A stretch of DNA of 20,609 nt from JBBIMS01 sp964531645 (GTDB lineage: Bacteria > Acidobacteriota > Aminicenantia > JBFLYD01 > JBBIMS01): positions 1 through 20,609 of the forward strand of contig CAZHEF010000041.1 of NCBI GenBank assembly GCA_964531645.1. Reading direction: 5' to 3'. The notes beneath the pieces were generated by a model that worked only from the letters and a program-made list of their open reading frames with translations, ran no database searches and was not told where the DNA came from. Every line of letters begins with the position of its first letter. Position 1 is the stretch's first letter. The position numbers were made by a program, and so were the translations under genes. Shown here piece after piece: positions 15,382-20,609 of the stretch.

Positions 15382-17319
15382 TCAGAAAACTGAAAATAAA
15401 ATTCTCGTGGTAAAACCAAGGATGGTTGCGATTAATGTGCTCAGAATAATGGATAAAACACTTACCTTCCAGCCCATCTCCTTCCAGATGGTTGAGATGA
15501 CTGAGATGCAGGGAATATAAAAGGCTATAAAAACTGTAAATGTCATTATCTGGGAGGGAGAAAGATAAAATGGAATCTGTGAGTAAGATATTCCAAGGGC
15601 TTGAAGGAGCATAATAAGAGTTAGTTCTTTCCTCAAAATACCAAAAATAAGAGTTGTTCCAAGCTCTTCAGGCAATCCTAAGACATGTTTCATAAATGGA
15701 TAGATGGCAGAGTTGAAAAGATTACTTGCTCCATAATAATCAAGGACAGAAAGAACAGCAGAGCCCACAATTAAAATAGGTATAGCAAAGAAAAGAAATG
15801 ATTTCATGTAGAAATAAGTTTTTATAAAAACCATCTTGAGGGAAGGAAGTTTATAGGATGGAATTTCAAGAAGAAAACCTTCTGAGGGTCTCTTAGTAAG
15901 GAGAAAGGATATTTTCCCCACTGTGGCAATTACAAGGATTGAAAGAAAATAAATCAAAAATGCGTAAAGAGGACCAAGAAAGGCAGCAGTTAGAGCTGTT
16001 ATAACAGTTATCCTTGCGGAGCACGGAATAAACGGTATAAGAAGTGATGTTAAAACTCTGTCCCTGTAGGACTCAATTATTCTTGTTGAAAGAATTGCAG
16101 GAACATTACAACCATAGCCCAGGATAAATGGAGGAACTGATTTTCCGTGTAGCCCAATCCTGTGCATAAAAGAGTCGAGAAGGAATGCAGACCTTGCAAG
16201 ATAACCAATGTCTTCAAGAATAGTTATAAAAAAGGAAAGAGGAAGAAGAAAAGGAAATGCTATTGCAAATCCGCCTGCAAGTCCCTGGAAAATTCCATCA
16301 ATGAGTACTTTCAAAATACTATCTGGTAAAAGACCGGCGACATTTCCACGAGCCATCTCAAATGGCTTCAGGAGAAGATTTTCAAGAGGCGTCCCAGCTT
16401 TGAAAATTAACCAGAAAAAGAGAAAAAAGACAAAAGCCATCACAATATATCCGAAGAATGGATGCATAACCCATTTATCTATGGCATCGTCAAGAACAAA
16501 TACTCTTCCATGTTTTAGTTCAGCAACCTCCTCAGCTATTTTCATGCAACTGCTATGCCTGAAATCCATTATGGAATCTATCGGAGCAACACCATATTTA
16601 TTCTGAAATTCCTCCCTTTTCTTCTTCAAAATACCTTCTAATTCTGGATTCAATTTGATTATTTCCTTTTCAATTCTTGGATTACCTTCAAGAAGCTCTA
16701 TTAAAAGAAACTTTCTATCAAGATTTATACCATCTGTTTTAATCTCTATTTCCTGAAGCTTATCAAACTCATTCATCACAAATGCGGGAAGATAATCGAA
16801 TCTTGCCTTATAATCTCCAAGCATAATAACTTCAATTACCCTTTGAATAAGCTCATCTATACCCCTTCCGTATAAAGCTATTGTTGAAACTACAGGAACT
16901 CCGAGAATCTTCTCCAGTTTTTCTCTGTCAATCTTTATCCCTTTCCTTTCAGCTTCGTCAATCTGATTTAAAACGACAATTAAGGGTATTCCTGTCTCAA
17001 GGAGTTCCAGGGTTAACTCAAGTCCTCTTGCAAGAATTGATGCATCTATGACATTTATAATCAGATCGACCTTTTCCTTTAAGAGAAACTCGGTTGTTAC
17101 TTCCCCCGCAGGTTCAAAGGGATGAAGCGAATAACTTCCTGGAAGATCGATGAGTTCAAATATTCTACCTCCAACTCTTATGGTTGACTCGGTTAATTTT
17201 ATGGAAGTCCCAGGAAAGTTGGATGTTTTTGCTTTAACTCCTGAAATTGAGTTGAAAAGGGTACTCTTACCCGAATTGGGCTGACCGATGAGAACTATTC
17301 TTGGTCTTTCATCTCTCAT
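15382..17319 (-). CDS. feoB: Ferrous iron transport protein B (FeoB)
   Basis: FeoB is the inner-membrane Fe(II) transporter with a cytosolic G domain. Residues 8-20 hold G1 (IGQPNSGKST), followed by G2 (FPGTS), G3 DLPG (58-61) and G4 NQID (118-121, usually NMxD). A helical GDI-like linker lies at about 170-265. The membrane part (about 285-645) has two gate repeats with the conserved cysteine motifs GYGCNVPA (401-408) and IPCSAR (431-436), and a late YIPCISV (601-607). The length of 645 is on the short side but complete. The ATG lies 11 bases inside the end of feoA, so translation is coupled. This uptake system fits an anoxic, Fe(II)-containing habitat. No terminator is visible after the stop. 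Confidence 0.96.
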   Translation of the reverse strand: MRDERPRIVLIGQPNSGKSTLFNSISGVKAKTSNFPGTSIKLTESTIRVGGRIFELIDLPGSYSLHPFEPAGEVTTEFLLKEKVDLIINVIDASILARGLELTLELLETGIPLIVVLNQIDEAERKGIKIDREKLEKILGVPVVSTIALYGRGIDELIQRVIEVIMLGDYKARFDYLPAFVMNEFDKLQEIEIKTDGINLDRKFLLIELLEGNPRIEKEIIKLNPELEGILKKKREEFQNKYGVAPIDSIMDFRHSSCMKIAEEVAELKHGRVFVLDDAIDKWVMHPFFGYIVMAFVFFLFFWLIFKAGTPLENLLLKPFEMARGNVAGLLPDSILKVLIDGIFQGLAGGFAIAFPFLLPLSFFITILEDIGYLARSAFLLDSFMHRIGLHGKSVPPFILGYGCNVPAILSTRIIESYRDRVLTSLLIPFIPCSARITVITALTAAFLGPLYAFLIYFLSILVIATVGKISFLLTKRPSEGFLLEIPSYKLPSLKMVFIKTYFYMKSFLFFAIPILIVGSAVLSVLDYYGASNLFNSAIYPFMKHVLGLPEELGTTLIFGILRKELTLIMLLQALGISYSQIPFYLSPSQIMTFTVFIAFYIPCISVISTIWKEMGWKVSVLSIILSTLIATILGFTTRILFSVF

Positions 17320-17554
17320 TGGTAGTTTCTAAAGGCTCAACCAAAACTTTCATTGCCATTCCTTTTCCGATAGCAATCTTTGTATTAAGAGACAGATTCT
17401 TTATTAGCAAAGGCCCTCCAAAACCTTTAGAAAGTTTCTCCACCAGATCTCCCACATGAAGTCCTATTGTTTTAAGCCTTATCCTTAAACCTCTCCCACC
17501 AAGAATTTCTTTTATTCTATATATTTTTCCGTTTTCTGCCTCAAGTAGGGTCAT
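17309..17554 (-). CDS. feoA: Ferrous iron transport protein A (FeoA)
   Basis: This is a small SH3-like cytosolic partner of FeoB, 81 residues from the ATG at 17554. The FeoA pattern is visible: YRIKEILGGRGLRIRLKTIGL then GDLVEKL and a C-terminal IAIGKGMAMKVLVEP. A longer frame could start at a TTG at 17578, but that codon touches the -10 element of the promoter, and transcription should begin after it. The ATG at 17554 is therefore preferred, with GAAAGTGAG upstream as a weak ribosome binding site. It forms a two-gene operon with feoB. Confidence 0.92.
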   Translation of the reverse strand: MTLLEAENGKIYRIKEILGGRGLRIRLKTIGLHVGDLVEKLSKGFGGPLLIKNLSLNTKIAIGKGMAMKVLVEPLETTNER

Positions 17555-17577
17555 TTTGATACTTAATCTCACTTTCA

Positions 17578-17606
17578 ATTTTATAGGAATTAAATTAATT
17601 AGTCAA
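17578..17606 (-). promoter_or_regulatory. feoAB promoter
   Basis: On the minus strand TTGACT (17601-17606) is followed, after 17 bases, by TAAAAT (17578-17583), within the longer TATAAAAT (17578-17585). Transcription would start roughly at 17571, giving a leader of about 20 bases before the feoA ATG at 17554. No Fur or DtxR box overlapping these elements is evident. Confidence 0.6.
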
Positions 17607-17636
17607 ATTAACAAAACTTTTTATATTCTTTGCTTT

Positions 17637-17679
17637 AAAAAGTATACCTTAAAGTATAATACTTTTGAGCATACTTTTT
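17637..17679. promoter_or_regulatory. 43-base nested palindrome with four half-sites (operator-like)
   Basis: The site is exactly symmetric about 17658. The inner palindrome is AAAGTAT-A-ATACTTT (17651-17665). The outer arms are AAAAAGTAT (17637-17645) and ATACTTTTT (17671-17679), separated from the inner palindrome by five unpaired bases on each side (ACCTT, TGAGC). The half-site AAAGTAT thus occurs twice at 12-base spacing and its complement twice at 12-base spacing. The inner core contains a perfect TATAAT (17655-17660) on the plus strand, so a bound repressor would block a plus-strand promoter aimed at 17690. It also lies 31 bases upstream of the feoAB -35 element. Which gene it controls is open. 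Confidence 0.7.
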
Positions 17680-17689
17680 TGAGGTGGAC

Positions 17690-17725
17690 ATGTTTATTGA
17701 CAGAGAAAGAAACCCGGATTTCTAA
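17690..17725 (+). pseudogene. 11-codon ORF with good ribosome binding site, probably a gene remnant
   Basis: GAGGTGG stands two bases before an ATG that encodes MFIDRERNPDF and then TAA. The start MFIDRE resembles the N terminus of archaeal-type AAA ATPases found in many thermophilic prokaryotes (MF[IV][DN]RE...). That is recalled from family knowledge and eleven residues cannot prove it. The palindromic site directly upstream gives it a plausible promoter and operator. It may be a short leader peptide or the stump of a deleted gene. Nothing coding follows up to 18005. Confidence 0.3.
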
Positions 17726-17779
17726 ACATATATCTTGCTATTTGAAGGTTGAAGGAACTTTTAAGAAACAATTTCGTTT

Positions 17780-17834
17780 GATAAAATGTAAGATAAAATG
17801 TAAGATAAAATGTAAGATAAAATGAAATATAATT
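17780..17834. repeat. 12-base tandem repeat, left flank of the assembly gap
   Basis: Three exact copies of GATAAAATGTAA are followed by a diverged fourth, GATAAAATGAAA, and TATAATT. The unit resembles a repeated -10 element (GATAAAAT) at 12-base spacing. The same 55 bases occur without change at 17935-17989. Confidence 0.9.
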
Positions 17835-17934
17835 NNNNNNNNNNNNNNNNNNNNNNNNNNNNNNNNNNNNNNNNNNNNNNNNNNNNNNNNNNNNNNNNNN
17901 NNNNNNNNNNNNNNNNNNNNNNNNNNNNNNNNNN
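17835..17934. other. Assembly gap (100 N)
   Basis: Exactly 100 unknown bases, the usual placeholder for a gap of unknown size. Its two 55-base flanks are identical, so the gap probably marks an unresolved tandem repeat or a contig overlap. Confidence 0.95.
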
Positions 17935-17989
17935 GATAAAATGTAAGATAAAATGTAAGATAAAATGTAAGATAAAATGAAATATAATT
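17935..17989. repeat. 12-base tandem repeat, right flank of the assembly gap
   Basis: This is identical to 17780-17834: three GATAAAATGTAA units, then a diverged unit ending in TATAATT. It ends 16 bases before the ATG of the outer-membrane protein gene. The terminal TATAAT (17983-17988) is a likely -10 element for that gene. Confidence 0.9.
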
Positions 17990-18005
17990 AACTCTGAGAG
18001 GTAAA

Positions 18006-18440
18006 ATGAGGTTAAAGTTGATCTTACTTGCTATTTTGGTTCTTGTAACGGCTGGTAACAGCATCGAGCTAACAGGTTTTTACGGATGGGACACGGGTGA
18101 TAAAACAAAATTCAGAGGGATTTCAGGGGCATGGGGCATTTCAGGAAATTTTTCTCTCGAGGTCGAGGGTACATTCTTTGGAAAAGATGAAAAATCAATT
18201 CTCGGCGGTATAGTTGCAGGCACAAAAATTTCAGATATTTTTCCATACCTTATCCTTGGAACAGGATGGAAGGATGTAAAAGAAGAGGAAAATGAAAAGA
18301 TGGAGAGGTTCTGGAGCTACGGTGGAGGAGTTAAACTCAGAATATTTGAAAAATTATGGGTCAGATTTGATTATAGGAACATGAAATTCAGCTCTGAAAA
18401 AAGATACAGATTGTATGGAGGAGTGACATATATCTTCTAA
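18006..18440 (+). CDS. Small outer-membrane beta-barrel protein, function unknown
   Basis: The 144-residue protein has a signal peptide (RLKLILLAILVLVTAGNS, cleavage near residue 19). The mature part alternates polar and apolar residues in strands (GISGNFSLEVEGTFF, YLILGTGWKDV, WSYGGGVKLRIF, LWVRFDYRNMKF, RLYGGVTYIF) and ends in Phe, the signal read by the barrel assembly machinery. It looks like an eight-strand OmpX/OmpA-type barrel. GAGAGG stands seven bases before the ATG. The promoter region consists of 12-base tandem repeats, which suggests variable expression. No closer family is recognised; adhesin, lipid-modifying and structural roles are all possible. Confidence 0.75.
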   Translation: MRLKLILLAILVLVTAGNSIELTGFYGWDTGDKTKFRGISGAWGISGNFSLEVEGTFFGKDEKSILGGIVAGTKISDIFPYLILGTGWKDVKEEENEKMERFWSYGGGVKLRIFEKLWVRFDYRNMKFSSEKRYRLYGGVTYIF

Positions 18441-18560
18441 GCGAGAAGGGCGAGAAAGAACACTGGAAATTGAAGATTTGAAATTTTAAAATGCAAAATG
18501 AAAGAATAACTATCAATCAATTTAAAATCTTCAATTTAAAATTTGCATTTTGCAATTCTG
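18441..18560 (+). repeat. AT-rich intergenic repeat element, copy B
   Basis: It begins on the base after the stop codon of the outer-membrane gene with GCGAGAAGGGCGAGAAAGAA, matching the head of copy A (2473-2631, read on minus). It then runs into words such as AAATTGAAGATTT, AAATGCAAAATG, AAATCTTCAATTT and TTGCATTTTGCAATT, with AAATTGAAGATTT and AAATCTTCAATTT able to form a stem. Bases 18561-18680 are similar AT-rich spacer with scattered TTGCGGATT-like and TTGCAGATT-like words and no gene. Confidence 0.5.
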
Positions 18561-18680
18561 CACTTTATGCCTATTGAATTGCGGATTAAGAACTTCGGAT
18601 TGCAGATTGGAGAAGTGTAAGAATAGCTAAAATGCAAAATGGCAAATCTGTTAGCTTTTTATCTCTGGATTCTTTTTTGG

Positions 18681-18686
18681 TATAAA
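18681..18686 (+). promoter_or_regulatory. Candidate -10 element of miaB
   Basis: TATAAA (within TATAAAATAATTGT) lies eight bases before the miaB ATG and there is no Shine-Dalgarno sequence. No good -35 is seen at 17 bases. If used, the message would be nearly leaderless, as for the aldolase-family gene. Confidence 0.35.
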
Positions 18687-18694
18687 ATAATTGT

Positions 18695-20008
18695 ATGAGA
18701 CTATTTGCTATAAAGACTTTTGGTTGTCAGATGAATGAATATGATTCAGAGAGAATTGCAGGGATACTCGCATCTCTATCAATGAAAAGGGCTGAAAATG
18801 GGGAAATTCCCGATGTCTATATTGTTAACACATGCGCAGTTAGAAAGAAATCTGTTGAAAAGCTTTTCTCATTCCTCGGAAGGATAAAGGAGTTGAGAAA
18901 GAAAAAAAGAGTGATTATTGGTATTACAGGATGTGTATCGCAAGTTGCAAGGGAGAAAATTTTTGAAAGGGTGCCATATGTCGATTTTGTTCTTGGGCCG
19001 CACGCATATAGCGAAATCCCGAAAATTCTTGAAGAAATTGAGAAAAAAGAAAGGATAATAGATGTTAATTGGAGAAAGGAATACCAAGAGCTTGAAAAGG
19101 GACCACTTAGAGAATCTCCCTTCTCCGCATATATCACTGTAATGGAAGGTTGCAATAAATTCTGTTCCTTCTGTATAGTTCCCTTTGCAAGGGGTAGAGA
19201 GATTTCAAGAAGCATGAAAAATATAATTAAAGAGGCTAAAGAGCTCGCAGAAAAAGGTTATAAAGAAATCCAATTTTTGGGTCAGAATATAGATGCATAC
19301 AAAGACCCTGATTCAGGAGAAAGACTTATAGACCTTCTCAGAAAAGCGAATGAAATTGAGGGTATAGAATGGATAAGATTTATAACTTCTCATCCAAAGG
19401 ATATAGAAGAGAATTTTATAATTTCTTTGAAGGGACTAAAAAAAGTAACAAAATATATCCATCTCCCTGCCCAGGCCGGTTCAAACTCTGTTCTTGAAAG
19501 AATGAGAAGGGGGTATACAAGAGAAGAATTCATTTATAAAGTAAACATGATTAGGTCCTATATCCCTGATATTGCAATAGGAACAGACATAATTGTTGGT
19601 TTTCCTGGAGAAACAGAAGAAGAATTTGAGGAAACAATGAGACTCCTGGAAGAAGTAAAGTTTGACAATCTATACTCATTCAAATATTCTCCAAGAAAGG
19701 GGACATTAGCTTCAAGAATGGAAGATGATGTTCCCCAAAAAGTAAAAATAGAAAGATTGATAAAGGTTCAGACTCTTCAGAAGAAAATCCAACTGGAAAA
19801 GAACAGAAATTTTGTTGGAAAAATAATCAAGGTTCTTGTAACAGGAAAATCAAAAAAGGACCTCTCAATTTATGCGGGTAGAGATGAAAGAAACAGGGTT
19901 GTTAATTTCAGAGCAAGTAAAAATCTTTTAGGTGAATTTGTAAATATTTTAATTGAGGAACCCACCCCTCACTCTTTGAAGGGCATATGGGTGGAAGATA
20001 AAGTCTAA
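18695..20008 (+). CDS. miaB: tRNA-2-methylthio-N6-dimethylallyladenosine synthase (MiaB)
   Basis: MiaB is a radical-SAM methylthiotransferase that converts i6A37 to ms2i6A37 in tRNAs reading UNN codons. The N-terminal UPF0004 domain has the three cysteines of the auxiliary 4Fe-4S cluster: Cys11 (FGCQMNEYDSER), Cys47 (VNTCAVR) and Cys80 (ITGCVSQ). The radical-SAM motif is Cys153/157/160 (EGCNKFCSFCIVPFARGRE). A TRAM RNA-binding domain fills about residues 370-437. The length of 437 is typical. MiaB is favoured over the related MtaB and RimO by CNKFCSFCIVPFARGRE and by QMNEYDSER near the N terminus. It stands alone, convergent with the RRM gene. Confidence 0.95.
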   Translation: MRLFAIKTFGCQMNEYDSERIAGILASLSMKRAENGEIPDVYIVNTCAVRKKSVEKLFSFLGRIKELRKKKRVIIGITGCVSQVAREKIFERVPYVDFVLGPHAYSEIPKILEEIEKKERIIDVNWRKEYQELEKGPLRESPFSAYITVMEGCNKFCSFCIVPFARGREISRSMKNIIKEAKELAEKGYKEIQFLGQNIDAYKDPDSGERLIDLLRKANEIEGIEWIRFITSHPKDIEENFIISLKGLKKVTKYIHLPAQAGSNSVLERMRRGYTREEFIYKVNMIRSYIPDIAIGTDIIVGFPGETEEEFEETMRLLEEVKFDNLYSFKYSPRKGTLASRMEDDVPQKVKIERLIKVQTLQKKIQLEKNRNFVGKIIKVLVTGKSKKDLSIYAGRDERNRVVNFRASKNLLGEFVNILIEEPTPHSLKGIWVEDKV

Positions 20009-20079
20009 GGTTCAACCTATATTTTCCACTCATTTTTAACTGAATTAATTTTGGAAAAGAATCAGAACCTATCTATCAG

Positions 20080-20400
20080 TTATCTTCTTCCTCCCCTTCC
20101 AAAACCTGACCTGCGGAAATCTCCCCTTTTCTGTTCTCTTCGAGGATTTTCCTTTTTGGGTCTTGCTTCATCAACAACAATGGTTCTTCCATTAAGGTTA
20201 TAACCATTGAACATCTCGATGGCTTTTTTTGCTTCTTCCTCAGTTGCCATCTCAACGAAACCAAAACCTCTGCCCTGACCTGAATATCGGTCAGTAATTA
20301 CGTTGGCTGACTCTACCTTTCCAGCCTGAGAAAATAATTCCTCAAGCTGAGCGTTTGTTACATTGTAGGAAAGGCTTCCTACATAAAGCTTCTTAGACAC
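20080..20400 (-). CDS. RRM-domain RNA-binding protein
   Basis: The 106-residue protein is a single RNA-recognition motif plus a basic tail. RNP2 is LYVGSL (residues 5-10) and RNP1 is RGFGFVEM (about 43-50), both with the aromatic residues that stack on RNA. From residue 80 the tail is rich in Arg and Gly (FRRSGFGRGGRR), like the glycine-rich RNA-binding proteins of cyanobacteria and other bacteria. The start is GTG at 20400 with AAGGAG eight bases upstream. A strong hairpin sits just before this site. The likely role is an RNA chaperone or mRNA regulator, perhaps in cold adaptation, but that is family knowledge only. Confidence 0.93.
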   Translation of the reverse strand: MSKKLYVGSLSYNVTNAQLEELFSQAGKVESANVITDRYSGQGRGFGFVEMATEEEAKKAIEMFNGYNLNGRTIVVDEARPKKENPRREQKRGDFRRSGFGRGGRR

Positions 20401-20416
20401 TATCTTAACTCCTTCC

Positions 20417-20448
20417 TCGACCTTGAAGATTATTTCTTCAATGGTCGA
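20417..20448 (-). promoter_or_regulatory. 5' UTR hairpin of the RRM gene next to its ribosome binding site
   Basis: On the coding (minus) strand TCGACC, a bulged A, and TTGAAGA pair with TCTTCAA and GGTCGA across an AATAA loop: 13 base pairs with one bulge. The stem ends two bases before AAGGAG (20409-20414). Its position fits translational control, for example by the RRM protein itself. There is no following U tract, so it is not a standard terminator. Confidence 0.65.
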
Positions 20449-20464
20449 TAAAATCTAAGACCTT

Positions 20465-20493
20465 ATCATCTCATCTTTTTAAGCCAAAGTCAA
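20465..20493 (-). promoter_or_regulatory. Candidate promoter of the RRM gene
   Basis: TTGACT (20488-20493) and GATGAT (20465-20470) are 17 bases apart on the minus strand. This predicts a start near 20458 and a leader of about 58 bases that contains the hairpin. The -10 match is only moderate. Confidence 0.4.
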
Positions 20494-20515
20494 ATTTTCA
20501 GATGCCTTGGTAGTG

Positions 20516-20609
20516 TCAAGATTTTTGTGTAAATTCATGTAAAGGTTTATCCTCCCATTTCTTGTTATTGTATATAACCAATGCATATATTATCCTCTCA
20601 GACATTCTT
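20516..20609 (-). other. End of an unidentified minus-strand reading frame
   Basis: From the right edge a frame runs MSERIIYALVIYNN, continues KKWEDKPLHEFTQKS, and stops at 20516-20518. It may be the C-terminal end of a gene outside the window or chance; an ATG at 20605 would allow a 29-residue peptide. I do not recognise the family. Confidence 0.25.

Noticed and set aside
17556..17825. Plus-strand frame running through the feoAB promoter and palindrome
   Set aside because: It crosses promoter and repeat sequence, has no ribosome binding site, and ends in KCKIKCKIK from the repeat.
17780..17989. CRISPR array
   Set aside because: The 12-base units are directly adjacent with no spacers; this is a simple tandem repeat.
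17738..18064. Minus-strand frame across the N run with LHFI repeats
   Set aside because: It is only the translation of the 12-base tandem repeat and unknown bases; no start signal and no protein-like sequence.
1..20609. tRNA, rRNA, riboswitch or complete insertion sequence
   Set aside because: I saw no cloverleaf, rRNA core sequence, known riboswitch core or transposase gene with terminal repeats.

Overview
This is an AT-rich stretch of a bacterial chromosome. The proteins are rich in Lys, Glu and Ile, as is common in thermophiles. A small secreted beta-barrel protein ending in an aromatic residue points to a diderm cell envelope. ADP-forming acyl-CoA synthetase, FeoAB, UvrBC, MiaB and AcpS are all compatible with an uncultivated, probably anaerobic bacterium, but I cannot name the phylum. 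A run of exactly 100 N inside a repeat shows that this is a scaffold from a draft, possibly metagenomic, assembly.

Layout. Positions 1-5780, mostly minus strand: a class II aldolase-family gene is read from a clear promoter, followed by an ABC-2 exporter (ATPase and permease, overlapping genes), FabH, and an ADP-forming acyl-CoA synthetase. The first three are close enough to be one operon. FabH follows after 59 bases. The synthetase is set apart by a 296-base AT-rich spacer that carries a repeat. Positions 5837-10202: an RlmI-type rRNA methyltransferase (+) converges on, and overlaps by 14 bases, a 1066-residue secreted protein (-). That protein joins a carbohydrate-binding-like domain, a C45/Ntn-type acyltransferase-amidohydrolase domain and an M1-peptidase-like region without the zinc motif. 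Positions 10514-14611 (+): uvrB, uvrC and acpS overlap end to start as one repair/lipid operon.

Positions 14597-15260 (-): a toxin-antitoxin remnant. The PIN-domain (VapC-like) toxin gene carries at least two frameshifts and a nonsense codon, while the small downstream antitoxin-like gene is intact. Positions 15382-17606 (-): feoAB with a recognisable promoter. Positions 17607-18005: a 43-base nested palindrome, an 11-codon gene remnant, and a 12-base tandem repeat interrupted by the N run. This repeat sits directly upstream of the outer-membrane protein gene (18006-18440, +). Positions 18441-18694 hold a second copy of the intergenic repeat family seen at 2473-2631. Then come miaB (+) and, convergent to it, an RRM RNA-binding protein gene (-) with a strong hairpin against its ribosome binding site. 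The last 94 bases hold the end of an unidentified minus-strand reading frame.

Most of the window is housekeeping. The parts that most reward attention are the 43-base four-half-site operator, the tandem repeat upstream of the surface-protein gene with identical 55-base gap flanks, the decayed PIN module with its surviving partner, the multidomain secreted C45/M1-like protein, and the 5' UTR hairpin of the RRM gene.
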